Shown: positions 37,549-48,223, numbered from the stretch's first letter. The stretch: DNA of 64,000 nucleotides from Sphingomicrobium sp. XHP0239 (GCF_039555325.1 NZ_CP154608.1:806001-870000), one strand, 5' to 3'. Translations and numbers: made by a program. The notes: generated by a model not told the origin, from the letters alone.

Positions 37549-40500
37549 ATGGGCGCGATCAAAGACCTGCCGCACCTTCAGGGCGCGCAGGCGCAGGCCT
37601 CCGACCCGCGCATCCACGCCGCACTGTCCGCGTCGGCGGGCACCGGAAAGACGACCGTGCTGACCGCCCGCGTCCTGCGGCTTTTGCTGCAGGGCGTCTC
37701 GCCGTCCTCCATCCTGTGCCTGACCTTCACCCGCGCCGCCGCGGCGGAGATGGCCAACCGTATCAACCAGCGCCTTGCTCACTGGGTGCGGCTCGACGAG
37801 CGCAAGCTTCGCGCCGAGCTGGTCGCGCTCGGCGAACCCAAAATCCCGTCGCGCATGGACGAAACCCTTGCGCTCGCTCGTCAGCTGTTCGCGCGCCTGC
37901 TCGACACGCCGGGCGGGCTCCGGATCGAGACGATCCACGCATTCAGCCAGGGGCTGCTCGCGGCCTTCCCTGCCGAAGCGGGAATTCCCGCGCGGTTCGA
38001 GGCGATCGACGACACGGTCGCCGATGCACTGGCGGGCGATACGCTCGCGGCGCTCGCCGACGATGCCGCGAAGGGCGCGCGCGGCGTGGAGCCGCGCTTC
38101 CTCGCCGATCTTGAAACGATGAGCATCCGCATGGGACAGCAGGGCGCGGAAGCCTATCTCAAACGCTGCGCCGCCTATCCGCAGGCGTTCGAGGCTCTCG
38201 CCGACCGCGACATCGACGCCTTCCTCCGCGCCGAAGCCGATCTTCCTTCAGGCGACGCGCAGACGATCCAGGCCCAGCGGCTGCAGTCGCTCGATCGGGA
38301 TCTGTTCGAACGCCTCGTCGCCGCCAACCGCGCCTGGGGGACCGGGGTCAAGGCCACTACCATCGTTGACAATCTCACTCGCTTTCTCGCCGCTCCTCCG
38401 GACGAGCGTCCGGCGCTGCTTCCCGATCTCGCCACGAACATCCTCAAGAAAGCCGATGGCGAGCCCTGCAAGCCCGTCGCCAAGCAGGAAGCGGCCGAAC
38501 CCGACTATCTCGCGCTCGCCGAACGGTTTGCCGAATGGTATCTGCCGATTGCGTCGCTTCCCGCCCGGATCGCCTATCTCGACGATCTGGCGGCCTGTTT
38601 GCGCGCGGGGAGGGCGTTCGTCGCTGGATATGCCGCCGCGAAACGGGCGCGAGGCTATGCCGATTTCACCGACCTCATCGTCTGGACGTTGCGCCTGCTC
38701 GAGCGGCCGGGGGTGGGCGACTGGATCCGCTACAAGCTCGACGCACGCATCGATCATGTCCTTGTCGACGAGGCGCAGGACACCAACGAGGCGCAGTGGA
38801 CCATCATCCGCCAGCTGGTCGACGAATTCTTCGCCGGCAATGCCGAGACCGACGGCCGTTTTCGGACGCTTTTCATGGTCGGCGACTTCAAGCAGGCCAT
38901 CTACGGGTTCCAGGGCTCGCAGCCGCGCCGCTTTATCGCCGCCCGCGACGCCTTCCGCGACCGGGCGCAACAGGCACGCCTCGACGAACGCGCGGCCCGG
39001 CCCTTCGCCGACCTGTCGGTGGCACAGAGCTTCCGCTCCGCGCCCGCCATCCTCCATGCGGTCGACCAGGCGATCCACGTCATCACTCCCGAAGCGATGG
39101 GACTGAACGAACCCCCGCCACTCCACGAGGCCACCCGCGAGATTGCCGGCCGCGTCGAATTGTGGCCGCCCTTCGCGCTCGACGAGGAAGAGGCGGCGGG
39201 CGAGGAAGGGGAAGAGGACTGGCTCGACATCCGCGACCGTCAATTCGCGGAGGAATTGGCCACCCGCCTGCGCGCCATGATCGCCGACGAAGGCATTGAT
39301 CCCGGCGACATCCTGATCCTCCTGCGACGACGCAGCGAACTGGCCTCGCTGATCGTCGCGCGACTGTTCGCCAAGGGCGTTCCGGTGGCGGGCGTCGACC
39401 GCCTCTTTCTCTCGCGTCCGCTTGCCGTACAGGACCTGCTCGCCGCCATGCGTTTCGCCACGCAGCCGCTCGACGATCTCAGCCTCGCGAGCCTGCTGGT
39501 CGGCCCCTTCTTCGGTTGGAGCCAGGAACGGTTGCAGCATCTGGCGATCGATCGCCCCGACAGCCTGTGGCGCGCGCTGCGCGACGACCCCTCGGACGAG
39601 GCGATCCAGGCGTCGGACACGCTCGCGGGCCTCCTCGCGATGGCGGACTACGTCACGCCGGCCGTCTTTCTCGAGACGATCCTGTCGGGACCGATGAACG
39701 GTCGGCGCAAGCTGATGGCGCGGCTCGGAGAGGACGCACGCGATCCGATCGAGGAACTGCTCAACAGTGCGCTCGCCCTCGAACGGCGCGAGACGGTCTC
39801 GCTCGACCGGTTTCTCCACCGGATCGAGAACGAGGACAACGAGATCAAGCGCGAGACCGAGGCGGCGGGTGACAAGGTGCGCGTGATGACCGTTCACGGC
39901 GCTAAGGGTCTGGAGGCGCCGGTCGTCGTCCTCGCCGACGCCACCTGGGATCCCGACGGGGGGCCAGGGCAGGGGAGCGTGACGCTGCCGCTGGGCCAAA
40001 TCGGCGAACTCCCGCTGCCGCGACCGCGCAAGGACGAGCGCGGACCGCCTTTCGACGCGGCGCTCGAGGAACTGGAGGCGCGCGAGCGCGAGGAGCATTG
40101 GCGGCTGCTCTATGTCGCCATGACCCGCGCAGAGCAGCGACTGATCGTCACCGGGACCATGCCGCGACCCCGCGGCAACAGGACCGCGCGGATCGCCGAC
40201 GACAGCTGGCATGCGCGGCTCCGCACGACGCTGGAGGAAATGGACTGCCAACCGCTCGACCTGCCGTGGGGAGAAGGGGGGCTGTGCTACGCGACCGACG
40301 GCGAGCCGCATTCCCCGACGAAAACCGGCAGGGAGAACCCTCCCGTCGAGCGTCCCGAATGGCTCGACCGTCCGGCCCCGCGCGAGGCCCATCCGCCGCG
40401 TCCGCTGCGCCCGTCCGCGATCGAAGGGGAGGATACCGACACCTTTCCGCCCGCCGGCCCCGCCCAGCGCGATGCGATGGTGCGCGGCACGCGGATCCAC

Positions 40501-40941
40501 GCTTTGCTCGAACGCCTTCCGCCCCTCCCGGCCGAGGAGCGCCGCTCGCGGGCCGACCACTGGCTCGAAGCGGCGATGGGTGTCGCCGAAGCCGCCGAGC
40601 GAACCGCCCTCATCGACTCCGCTCTCGGGATTATCGAGGATCCACGTTTCGATTTCCTGTTCGGTCCTGGCTCGCTCGCCGAAGCGCCGCTGTCCGCGGT
40701 GCTTCCCAACGGTCGCGTCATCGCGGGAACGGTCGACCGACTGGTCATGGAAGACGACCGGATCGCCTTCGTCGATTACAAGACCGGGCGCCATGTCCCC
40801 GCCGGCTCCGACGAAATTCCTTCCTCGGTCCGAGCGCAGATCGCGGCCTATCGCGATGCGTTGGCCGTGATCTTTCCCGACCGCCCGGTGGAAGCCCATC
40901 TGCTCTACACCGCGGGCCCGGCACTGATCACGCTCCCTTGA
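37549..40941 (+). CDS. addA: AddA helicase-nuclease subunit
   Basis: A 1130-residue UvrD-type helicase fused to a C-terminal RecB-like nuclease. Walker A is SASAGTGKTTVLTARVLRLL near residue 27, Walker B is DEAQDTNEAQW, motif III is VGDFKQAIYGFQGSQP, and motif V is VMTVHGAKGLEAPVVVLAD. The nuclease site is GTVDRLVMEDDRIAFVDYKT near the end. It is the motor and second nuclease of AddAB. Start ATG 37549 has GGGGAG at 37535-37540; an earlier in-frame ATG at 37519 lacks a better site. Confidence 0.95.
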   Translation: MGAIKDLPHLQGAQAQASDPRIHAALSASAGTGKTTVLTARVLRLLLQGVSPSSILCLTFTRAAAAEMANRINQRLAHWVRLDERKLRAELVALGEPKIPSRMDETLALARQLFARLLDTPGGLRIETIHAFSQGLLAAFPAEAGIPARFEAIDDTVADALAGDTLAALADDAAKGARGVEPRFLADLETMSIRMGQQGAEAYLKRCAAYPQAFEALADRDIDAFLRAEADLPSGDAQTIQAQRLQSLDRDLFERLVAANRAWGTGVKATTIVDNLTRFLAAPPDERPALLPDLATNILKKADGEPCKPVAKQEAAEPDYLALAERFAEWYLPIASLPARIAYLDDLAACLRAGRAFVAGYAAAKRARGYADFTDLIVWTLRLLERPGVGDWIRYKLDARIDHVLVDEAQDTNEAQWTIIRQLVDEFFAGNAETDGRFRTLFMVGDFKQAIYGFQGSQPRRFIAARDAFRDRAQQARLDERAARPFADLSVAQSFRSAPAILHAVDQAIHVITPEAMGLNEPPPLHEATREIAGRVELWPPFALDEEEAAGEEGEEDWLDIRDRQFAEELATRLRAMIADEGIDPGDILILLRRRSELASLIVARLFAKGVPVAGVDRLFLSRPLAVQDLLAAMRFATQPLDDLSLASLLVGPFFGWSQERLQHLAIDRPDSLWRALRDDPSDEAIQASDTLAGLLAMADYVTPAVFLETILSGPMNGRRKLMARLGEDARDPIEELLNSALALERRETVSLDRFLHRIENEDNEIKRETEAAGDKVRVMTVHGAKGLEAPVVVLADATWDPDGGPGQGSVTLPLGQIGELPLPRPRKDERGPPFDAALEELEAREREEHWRLLYVAMTRAEQRLIVTGTMPRPRGNRTARIADDSWHARLRTTLEEMDCQPLDLPWGEGGLCYATDGEPHSPTKTGRENPPVERPEWLDRPAPREAHPPRPLRPSAIEGEDTDTFPPAGPAQRDAMVRGTRIHALLERLPPLPAEERRSRADHWLEAAMGVAEAAERTALIDSALGIIEDPRFDFLFGPGSLAEAPLSAVLPNGRVIAGTVDRLVMEDDRIAFVDYKTGRHVPAGSDEIPSSVRAQIAAYRDALAVIFPDRPVEAHLLYTAGPALITLP

Positions 40942-41001
40942 GAAGCGCCACGCCGCTCCCATATGTTGATCGAACGACAGTTTTACCAAGGAGATTGATC
41001 C

Positions 41002-41322
41002 ATGCCGACCAAGGCGGTTACCGACGCGAGTTTCCAGTCCGATGTCCTCGAAGCCGACAAGCCCGTGCTGGTCGATTTCTGGGCCGAATGGTGCGGGCCC
41101 TGCCGCATGATCGCGCCTGCGCTGGAGGAGATTTCGGACGAGCTCGGTGACAAGCTGACGGTCGCCAAGATCAATATCGACGAGAATCCGGAAACGCCGG
41201 GCAAGTTCGGCGTGCGAGGCATTCCCACCATGATCCTCTTCAAGAACGGCCAGGCCGCCGCGCAGAAGGTCGGCGCCGCGCCCAAGGGGCAGCTCCAGCA
41301 GTGGGTCGAAGGCGAGCTCTAG
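41002..41322 (+). CDS. trxA: Thioredoxin
   Basis: A 106-residue thioredoxin with the active site [13 protein letters not shown] near residue 32 and the cis-proline loop RGIPTMILF. It reduces cytoplasmic disulfides and supplies electrons to reductases. A good AAGGAG site precedes the ATG. Downstream of addA is the usual alphaproteobacterial place for this gene. It ends at a 13-bp hairpin terminator. Confidence 0.97.
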   Translation: MPTKAVTDASFQSDVLEADKPVLVDFWAEWCGPCRMIAPALEEISDELGDKLTVAKINIDENPETPGKFGVRGIPTMILFKNGQAAAQKVGAAPKGQLQQWVEGEL

Positions 41323-41355
41323 GGAGAACGTCTTCCCTGCCGCTTTGATTGACGT

Positions 41356-41397
41356 TGGGTCGGGGCGCTCCTACATCGCGCCCCGACCCATTTTCTT
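41356..41397 (+). terminator. Intrinsic terminator after trxA
   Basis: Perfect 13-bp arms (41356-41368 and 41378-41390) with a 9-base loop, followed by TTTTCTTT. It ends the divL-to-trxA group and separates it from secA. Confidence 0.95.
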
Positions 41398-41453
41398 TGG
41401 GAGGACGGCGCGAAAGGCGCCCTCCCGTCGCGTATCTTCTTCAAGGACAGCCC

Positions 41454-44201
41454 ATGATCGCCGGCCTCGCAAAATCGCTCTTCGGTTCATCCAACGACCG
41501 GATCGTGTCCAAGCGACAGCGGACGGTCGAGGCCATCAACGATCTCGAAGGGCGCTTCGAGGCGATGAGCGACGAGGAACTGCAGGGCATGACCCCGCAC
41601 TTCCGCGAGCGGCTCGACGCGGGCGAGAGCCTCGACGATCTGCTTCCCGAAGCGTTCGCGACGGTCCGCGAGGCCGCCAAGCGCACGCTCGGCCAGCGCC
41701 ACTACGACGTCCAGATGATCGGGGGCATCACGCTCCATTCGGGCGAGATCGCCGAGATGCGGACGGGCGAGGGCAAGACGCTTGTCTCGACGCTTGCTGC
41801 CTATCTCAACGCGCTGCCCGGCAAGGGCGTCCATGTCGTCACCGTCAACGACTATCTCGCGAAGCGCGATGCCGAATGGATGGGCAACGTCCACCGCTTC
41901 CTCGGCCTGTCGGTCGGCACGATCGTTCCCAACATGATGGAGCAGGATCGGCGCAACGCCTACAAGGCCGACATCACCTACGCGACCAATAACGAACTGG
42001 GGTTCGACTACCTTCGCGACAACATGAAGATGAGCCGCGAGCAGATGGTCCAGCGGCCCTTCAACTACGCCATCATCGATGAAGTCGATTCGATCCTCAT
42101 CGACGAAGCCCGGACCCCGCTCATCATCTCGGGCCCCACCGACGACAAGTCCGACCTCTACGTCACGATCGACGCCCTGGTGAAGCGCCTCGGGGAAGAG
42201 GATTACGAGAAGGACGAGAAGCAGAAGAGCGTCGTCCTCACCGAAGAGGGCACCGAGCGGATCGAGCGGCTGCTCGAGGACGAGGGCCTGCTCGAAGGCT
42301 CCAATCTCTACGACGTCGCCAACACGCAGGTGGTGCACCACGTCAACGAAGCGCTGAAGGCCAACAAGATGTTCCGCAAGGACACCGACTATGTCGTCAA
42401 GGACGACAAGGTGGTGATCATCGACGAATTCACCGGCCGGATGATGGACGGTCGCCGCTGGTCCAATGGCTTGCATCAGGCGGTCGAGGCCAAGGAGGGC
42501 GTGAAGATCGAGCCGGAGAACCAGACCCTCGCCTCGATCACCTTCCAGAACTATTTCCGCATGTATCCCAAGCTGTCGGGCATGACCGGTACCGCGCTCA
42601 CCGAAGCGCCCGAATTCGGCGACATCTACAACATGGAGGTCGTGTCGATCCCGACCAACCTCCCGATCCAGCGCATCGACGACGATGATGTCTTCTACAA
42701 GACGATGTCCGAGAAGTTCGAGGCGATCGCCGACGAGATCAAGATGCGTCAGGACGCCGGCCAGCCCGTGTTGGTCGGAACCGTCTCGATCGAGAAATCG
42801 GAAATGCTGTCCGAATTCCTCGACAGGAAGGGCATCGAACATAGTGTCCTCAACGCCCGCCAGCACGAACGCGAGGCGCACATCGTGGCCCAGGCCGGGC
42901 GGATCGGCGCGGTCACCGTCGCCACCAACATGGCGGGCCGCGGTACCGACATCCAGCTTGGCGGCAACGTCGACTTCCGGCTCGAGGACGAACTTGCCGG
43001 GGTCGAGGACGAGGCCGAGCGCGCCCGCCTGACCGAGAAGATCAAGGAAGAGGTCGCCGCCGAACGCGCGCAGGTGAAGGAAAACGGCGGGCTCTACATT
43101 CTCGCCACCGAACGGCACGAAAGCCGCCGCATCGACAACCAGCTTCGCGGGCGTGCGGGACGCCAGGGCGATCCCGGCCGCAGCCGCTTCTATCTCAGCC
43201 TCGACGACGATCTGCTGCGCATCTTCGGCCCGCAGGCCGCCTTCGCCAAGCTGATGAACAAGAACCTCGAGGACGGGGAGGCGATCACCCATCCGTGGAT
43301 CTCCAAGGCGATCGAGACCGCGCAGAAGAAGGTCGAGGCGCGCAACTATGACGTGCGCAAGCAGGTCGTCGAATTCGACGACGTGATGAACGACCAGCGC
43401 AAGGTCATCTACGAGATGCGCGCCGACGTCATGGACGCCGAAACCGTCAACGACGTGGTCGAGGACATGCGCCACGACACCATCGCGGGCCTCGTGACCC
43501 ATCACGCGCCGCTCGGCACGTTCCCCGAACAGTGGGACGTCGACGGTCTCAAGACCTCGCTCGACGAGGTGCTCGACCTTCAGCCGCCGATCGACGACTG
43601 GCTCGATGAAGATACGGTCGATCAGGAACTGTGGATCGAGCGGATCGGCGAGTTGGCGGACGAGAAGATGTCCGCAAAGATCAAGGACGCCGATCCTGCA
43701 AGCTGGGGTCGTGTCGAGAAAGCGACGGTCATCCGCGCCCTCGACACCAACTGGAAAGAACACCTCTCCACCTTGGATGCGCTGCGTCAGGTCGTGCACC
43801 TGCGGTCCTACGCCCAGAAGAAGCCGATCGACGAATATAAGAAGGAGGCGTTCCTCCTGTTCGAACGGTTGCTGGTGACGATCCGCGAAGCGGTCACCAA
43901 GTCGCTGATGCGCGTGCGGATCGAACTCGAGCCGCCCCGGCCCCCGGTCGACCCGCTTCCCGATTTCATCACCACCCATTTCGACCCCCTGTCGGGCGAC
44001 GACAATACCGCGGACATCGACGCGTCGACCGGCGCGATCATGTCGCGGATGCCGCCCCGCCAGTCACCCCGACCCCAAACGCCGAGCGAGGTGACCGACG
44101 CCCCGCCCAGCGGTGAATTCACGCCCCCCGCCAGTCGTAACGCGCCCTGTCCGTGCGGTTCCGGGCGCAAGTACAAGCATTGTCATGGCGCGCTCGTCTG
44201 A
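41454..44201 (+). CDS. secA: Preprotein translocase ATPase SecA
   Basis: A 915-residue motor driving unfolded proteins through SecYEG. Walker A is [16 protein letters not shown] near residue 105, the DEAD box is [17 protein letters not shown], motif IV-VI includes [16 protein letters not shown] and [15 protein letters not shown]. The C-terminal zinc finger [14 protein letters not shown] binds SecB and phospholipid. The start at 41454 ([16 protein letters not shown]) is the family N-terminus; upstream in-frame codons lie in the trxA terminator. It is followed after 10 bases by putA. Confidence 0.97.
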   Translation: MIAGLAKSLFGSSNDRIVSKRQRTVEAINDLEGRFEAMSDEELQGMTPHFRERLDAGESLDDLLPEAFATVREAAKRTLGQRHYDVQMIGGITLHSGEIAEMRTGEGKTLVSTLAAYLNALPGKGVHVVTVNDYLAKRDAEWMGNVHRFLGLSVGTIVPNMMEQDRRNAYKADITYATNNELGFDYLRDNMKMSREQMVQRPFNYAIIDEVDSILIDEARTPLIISGPTDDKSDLYVTIDALVKRLGEEDYEKDEKQKSVVLTEEGTERIERLLEDEGLLEGSNLYDVANTQVVHHVNEALKANKMFRKDTDYVVKDDKVVIIDEFTGRMMDGRRWSNGLHQAVEAKEGVKIEPENQTLASITFQNYFRMYPKLSGMTGTALTEAPEFGDIYNMEVVSIPTNLPIQRIDDDDVFYKTMSEKFEAIADEIKMRQDAGQPVLVGTVSIEKSEMLSEFLDRKGIEHSVLNARQHEREAHIVAQAGRIGAVTVATNMAGRGTDIQLGGNVDFRLEDELAGVEDEAERARLTEKIKEEVAAERAQVKENGGLYILATERHESRRIDNQLRGRAGRQGDPGRSRFYLSLDDDLLRIFGPQAAFAKLMNKNLEDGEAITHPWISKAIETAQKKVEARNYDVRKQVVEFDDVMNDQRKVIYEMRADVMDAETVNDVVEDMRHDTIAGLVTHHAPLGTFPEQWDVDGLKTSLDEVLDLQPPIDDWLDEDTVDQELWIERIGELADEKMSAKIKDADPASWGRVEKATVIRALDTNWKEHLSTLDALRQVVHLRSYAQKKPIDEYKKEAFLLFERLLVTIREAVTKSLMRVRIELEPPRPPVDPLPDFITTHFDPLSGDDNTADIDASTGAIMSRMPPRQSPRPQTPSEVTDAPPSGEFTPPASRNAPCPCGSGRKYKHCHGALV

Positions 44202-44211
44202 GGTTTCCCGT

Positions 44212-47200
44212 ATGAATACAATCGACCGTAAAGCCCTCCGCCAGGCCTATCGCGCGGAGGAGAATGCGGTCGTGGCCGAGCGTCTGGAGCAAGCGCGCCT
44301 GACGCCCGAAAAGGCCGAGGAATCCGAGGCGATGGCGACCACGCTCATCACCGAGATGCGTACCCACAAGGCCGAGGGCATCGACGCCTTCATGCAGGCC
44401 TACGATCTGTCCTCCGAGGAGGGCATCGCGCTGATGTGTCTTGCCGAAGCGCTGCTGCGCGTTCCCGACGCCGAGACCATCGACGATCTCATCCACGACA
44501 AGATCACCGGCAACGACTGGGCGCAGAAACTCGGCCAGAGTCGCTCGACGTTCGTCAACGCCGCGACCTTCTCGCTGCTGATGACCGGCCGCGTGCTCGA
44601 CGAAGCCAACGATACCGCCGAAGGCTGGCGCGCCGCGCTGGGCCGGGCGGTGGGCCGCCTCGGCGAACCCGTCATCCGCACCGCGGTCGGGCAGGCGATG
44701 CGCATCCTTGGCCGCCAGTTCGTCTTCGGCCGCAACATCGAAGAGGCGATCAAGCGCTCGGGCCCGGACCGCAAGCGCGGTCTCAGCCACAGCTTCGACA
44801 TGCTCGGCGAAGCCGCGATGACCCACGAGGACGCGGCGCGCTACGCCGACGCCTATTCGGGCGCCATCGACAAGCTCGCCGAAGCGGGCCGCGCCGACAG
44901 CTTCCACGGTGCGCCGGGGATCAGCGTCAAACTCTCCGCGCTCTATCCGCGCTACGAATGGAGCCACGCCGAAGAAGCGATCAGTTTCATTCTCCCGGTC
45001 CTGCGCGGCCTGTGCGAAAAGGCCGCCGCCGCCAACATCCACCTGACCGTCGATGCCGAGGAAGCCGACCGGCTCGAACTCAGCCTCGACCTCATCGAGG
45101 CGATCGTCGCCGACGACGCCCTGTTCGAGGGCGGTTGGGAAGGCTTCGGCATGGCGATCCAGGCCTACCAGAAGCGAGGCACGCACGTGTGCGACTGGGT
45201 CGTCCGCCTCGCCGAAAAATACGACCGCAAGCTCTTCGTCCGCCTCGTCAAGGGCGCCTATTGGGACACCGAGATCAAGGCCGCGCAGGTCGGCGGTCTC
45301 GACGACTATCCCGTCTTCACCCGCAAGATCGCGACCGACGTCAGCTTCCTCGCCTGCGCGCGCATCCTGCTCGAAGGGGCGGATCAGGTCTTCCCCGCCT
45401 TCGCCACCCACAACGCCAACACCATCGGCGCCATCAAGGCGATGGCCGGCCCGCGCCCCGGCAAGCCCGGCTTCGAATTCCAGCGTCTTCACGGCATGGG
45501 CGATGAACTCTACATCGAGCTCCACAATCTGGAACGCGGCATCGGCGAGGAACCGAGCCCGGTACGTATCTACGCCCCGGTCGGCAGTCATCGCGAGCTG
45601 CTCGCCTATCTCGTTCGCCGTCTCCTCGAAAACGGCGCGAATTCCAGCTTCGTCAATCGCATCGCGGACGACCGCGTCGGGGTCGAGGAACTGGTCCGCG
45701 ATCCGGTCGCGCTGCTCGAGGCGATCCAGCCCAAGCGCAACCCCGCCATTCCGTTGCCCGACCAGATTTATGGCATCGGACGGCGCAATTCGGCGGGCGT
45801 CGACCTGTCCGACCCGCTGATCCGCGAACCGCTGATGGAACGTCTCCAGAAGCTCGAGGAACGCAACTTCCAGGCCGAGCCGACCGAAGCCGCGCGCGGC
45901 GAGCATCCCGTCCGCCGCATCACCTCGCCGCACGACGACCGGATCGAGGTCGGAATCGCCGCCGAAAGCACCGAAAACGCCATCGACCGCGCGATGAAGA
46001 CCGCCGCCGCCGCGCAGCCCGCGTGGGACCAGTTGGGCGGCGAGGGCAGGGCGCAGCTGCTCGACAAGGCCGCCGACCTGTTCGAGGAACATTCCGAAAC
46101 GCTCTTCAGCCTGTGCATCCGCGAAGCGGGCAAGACGCTCCCCGACGCCATTCTCGAGGTGCGCGAGGCGGTCGACTTCCTGCGCTATTACGCCAGCGAG
46201 GCACGCGCCAAATTCTCGCACCCCGTTCCCCTTCCCGGACCCACGGGCGAGGAGAACGAGCTGCGGCTCCACGGCCGCGGCATCTGGGTCTGCATCAGTC
46301 CCTGGAACTTCCCGCTCGCCATCTTCACCGGCCCCGTCGCCGCCGCGCTCGCCGCGGGCAATGCGGTCATGGCAAAGCCCGCCGAACAGACGCCGATCAT
46401 CGCCGACTATGCCATCTGGCTGATGCACAAGGCGGGCATTCCCAAAGAAATCGTCCAACTCACGCCCGGCGACGGCAAGGTCGGCGCCGCGCTGGTCGCG
46501 CATCCGAACACATCGGGTGTCGCCTTCACCGGATCGACCGACACCGCCCGCCTGATCAGCAAGACGATCGCCGACCGGCAGGACGGGCCGCTCATCCCGC
46601 TGATCGCCGAAACCGGCGGCCAGAACGCGATGATAGTGGATTCCAGCGCGCTGCCCGAACAGGTCACGCGCGACGTCGTCGCCTCATCCTTCCAGTCGGC
46701 GGGTCAGCGGTGCAGCGCGCTCCGCGTCCTCTACATCCAGGAAGACGTCGCCGACGAGATGATCCGCATGATCGCCGGCGCGCTCGAGGCGCAGACCATC
46801 GGCGATCCGCGCAAGCTCACCACCGACATCGGCCCCGTGATCGACGCCGCCGCGCGTCAGTCGCTGCGCCGTCACCTCGACTGGCTCGACGTCCACGCCA
46901 AGCGCGTGGTCAGCCGCGACATTCCCGAAGCGGTCGACGCCCACGGCTATTACGTCAAACCCTCGATCTACGAGATCTCGCACCTGCGCCAGCTACAGGG
47001 CGAGAATTTCGGCCCCATCCTCCACGTCATCCGCTGGAAGGCGGGCGACCTCGAAAAGGTCGTCGAGGCCATCAACGGCACCGGTTACGGCCTGACGCTG
47101 GGCCTTCAGAGCCGCATCGAGAACAACCGCCGCATCGTCCAGCGCCTCGCCAAGGTCGGCAACCTCTACGTCAACCGCAACCAGATCGGCGCGGTGGTCG

Positions 47201-47355
47201 AAAGCCAGCCCTTCGGCGGCGAAGGCCTCAGCGGCACCGGCCCCAAGGCGGGCGGCCCGAACTATGTCGAGCGGTTCGCGACCGAGCGCGTGACCTGCGT
47301 GGACACGACCGCGGCGGGCGGCAATGCGAGCTTGATGGCGTCGTTGGAGGGGTAG
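44212..47355 (+). CDS. putA: Bifunctional proline dehydrogenase / L-glutamate gamma-semialdehyde dehydrogenase
   Basis: A 1047-residue PutA oxidising proline to glutamate. The proline dehydrogenase barrel has ISVKLSALYPRYEW, FVRLVKGAYWDTEIK and FATHNANTI. The aldehyde dehydrogenase domain has NFPLAIFTGPVAAALAAGNA, the catalytic Cys in SFQSAGQRCSALR, and FGGEGLSGTGPKAGGP. No N-terminal ribbon-helix-helix DNA-binding domain is visible, so it should be a non-regulatory PutA. It starts 10 bases after secA, probably a shared transcript. FAD and NAD are the cofactors. Confidence 0.95.
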   Translation: MNTIDRKALRQAYRAEENAVVAERLEQARLTPEKAEESEAMATTLITEMRTHKAEGIDAFMQAYDLSSEEGIALMCLAEALLRVPDAETIDDLIHDKITGNDWAQKLGQSRSTFVNAATFSLLMTGRVLDEANDTAEGWRAALGRAVGRLGEPVIRTAVGQAMRILGRQFVFGRNIEEAIKRSGPDRKRGLSHSFDMLGEAAMTHEDAARYADAYSGAIDKLAEAGRADSFHGAPGISVKLSALYPRYEWSHAEEAISFILPVLRGLCEKAAAANIHLTVDAEEADRLELSLDLIEAIVADDALFEGGWEGFGMAIQAYQKRGTHVCDWVVRLAEKYDRKLFVRLVKGAYWDTEIKAAQVGGLDDYPVFTRKIATDVSFLACARILLEGADQVFPAFATHNANTIGAIKAMAGPRPGKPGFEFQRLHGMGDELYIELHNLERGIGEEPSPVRIYAPVGSHRELLAYLVRRLLENGANSSFVNRIADDRVGVEELVRDPVALLEAIQPKRNPAIPLPDQIYGIGRRNSAGVDLSDPLIREPLMERLQKLEERNFQAEPTEAARGEHPVRRITSPHDDRIEVGIAAESTENAIDRAMKTAAAAQPAWDQLGGEGRAQLLDKAADLFEEHSETLFSLCIREAGKTLPDAILEVREAVDFLRYYASEARAKFSHPVPLPGPTGEENELRLHGRGIWVCISPWNFPLAIFTGPVAAALAAGNAVMAKPAEQTPIIADYAIWLMHKAGIPKEIVQLTPGDGKVGAALVAHPNTSGVAFTGSTDTARLISKTIADRQDGPLIPLIAETGGQNAMIVDSSALPEQVTRDVVASSFQSAGQRCSALRVLYIQEDVADEMIRMIAGALEAQTIGDPRKLTTDIGPVIDAAARQSLRRHLDWLDVHAKRVVSRDIPEAVDAHGYYVKPSIYEISHLRQLQGENFGPILHVIRWKAGDLEKVVEAINGTGYGLTLGLQSRIENNRRIVQRLAKVGNLYVNRNQIGAVVESQPFGGEGLSGTGPKAGGPNYVERFATERVTCVDTTAAGGNASLMASLEG

Positions 47356-47366
47356 GGCGATCGGTT

Positions 47367-47549
47367 TCAGTGTTCGATAACGATTTCGTAGTTGCTATAG
47401 CGTCCGAGATCGATGTCGAAATGCTCCCGGATTCTGGTATCCCAGGTGGGGTCGGGGAAATCACAGTGAGCATAAGTCAGGGTCAAGACACCTCCGTTCC
47501 TGCAAATAAGGAACCAAACGGAGTCCTTGATGATCCGTGCGAGTGAGAG
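47367..47549 (-). pseudogene. 3-prime fragment of an unknown gene, cut off by the AT-rich insert
   Basis: The minus strand has an open frame of 60 codons, from a stop codon at 47550-47552 to the stop at 47367-47369, that reads like a real protein end: SVWFLICRNGGVLTLTYAHC followed by DFPDPTWDTRIREHFDIDLG and RYSNYEIVIEH. Codon composition is mixed. No ATG starts it; a stop codon sits directly at its upstream edge, exactly beside the start of the AT-rich orphan gene on the other strand. The likely reading is a gene truncated by the insertion of foreign DNA. A small protein from TTG 47486 (GGAGG nearby) is a less likely alternative. The family is not recognised. Confidence 0.45.
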
Positions 47550-47557
47550 CTAGTTAG

Positions 47558-48205
47558 ATGTGGAACAGTAAGATCGGTATATTATCTCCGATAATTCTTT
47601 CGTTAGGATTCTCGAACGCGGAACCAGTTGCGTGGGAGAAAGAGCGTTTCGCGTTTCTGCCTCGTATTTTTATCGATGTTGGTGAGGGATTTGAATATAA
47701 TAATGCTTATCCCCAGTTTTCAGGCCGTATTTCTAATTGTAGCCGAGATGGCGTGAATTGCCTGCAAGGCCGTACGTTCAATATTGAGTGGTCGGAAGTT
47801 TGCGGTCCGTATCAGGTCGGTCAGAGTTGGAAACAAGTACAGAATACTGACCAGGAGACGACGTTCACTGTCGCCGCCGAATTTATTATAAACGGCCCAT
47901 ATTTCAAGTCGGTTGATCATGTCGTTACGTCGTCCGCTACCAAGAATATTGCTTATATCTTTTCGACTAGCCGTGGCCTCGTCGGGGTGATTCAGGACTC
48001 GAGTCGACGTGATACCCTTGTCGACGATTTGGCATCTCCTAGCCTTATCGATGAAATCGCTTCGGGAAAATCGACAACCGGAGGGGGCTATATCGTCTCT
48101 CGGCTGGTGGGCTACGGAAAACTTGGGAACTGCGTGCCGATGAGACCGCGCCTCGAAGAGGGGTTCAAAATTTACGAGCCAGTTGATCTGGAGACATCCG
48201 ATTAA
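47558..48205 (+). CDS. AT-rich orphan, predicted secreted protein
   Basis: A 215-residue protein with a short N-terminal signal (MWNSKIGILSPIILSLGFSNA) and four cysteines (SNCSRDGVNCLQ, WSEVCGPY, GNCVPM) that could pair outside the cytoplasm. The rest is beta-rich in appearance, with no motif I recognise. Its composition is clearly more AT-rich than any neighbour and its codons are unlike the host's, which points to horizontal acquisition. It sits between putA and tRNA-Asn, next to a broken gene end. It has only a weak GAGAG site upstream of the ATG. The gene could be decaying or recently gained; function unknown. Confidence 0.65.
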   Translation: MWNSKIGILSPIILSLGFSNAEPVAWEKERFAFLPRIFIDVGEGFEYNNAYPQFSGRISNCSRDGVNCLQGRTFNIEWSEVCGPYQVGQSWKQVQNTDQETTFTVAAEFIINGPYFKSVDHVVTSSATKNIAYIFSTSRGLVGVIQDSSRRDTLVDDLASPSLIDEIASGKSTTGGGYIVSRLVGYGKLGNCVPMRPRLEEGFKIYEPVDLETSD

Positions 48206-48223
48206 CTTGGGCAGATCTTAGCA

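Noticed and set aside
38248..40989. A 913-codon open frame on the minus strand across addA
   Set aside because: The addA frame carries all helicase and nuclease motifs; the reverse frame is Arg/Asp/Gly-rich with no motif, as expected for a high-GC shadow.
41487..43979. An 830-codon minus-strand frame inside secA
   Set aside because: It is the reverse of a conserved essential gene, is rich in His/Asp/Val, has no start signals and matches no family.
44119..46503. A 794-codon minus-strand frame inside putA
   Set aside because: A shadow of the putA coding frame; all domain motifs are on the plus strand.
47484..47486. TTG with a GGAGG just upstream as start of a 39-residue gene on the minus strand
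   Set aside because: Spacing is only four bases and the protein-like sequence continues upstream of it, so a truncated gene end is the better explanation.
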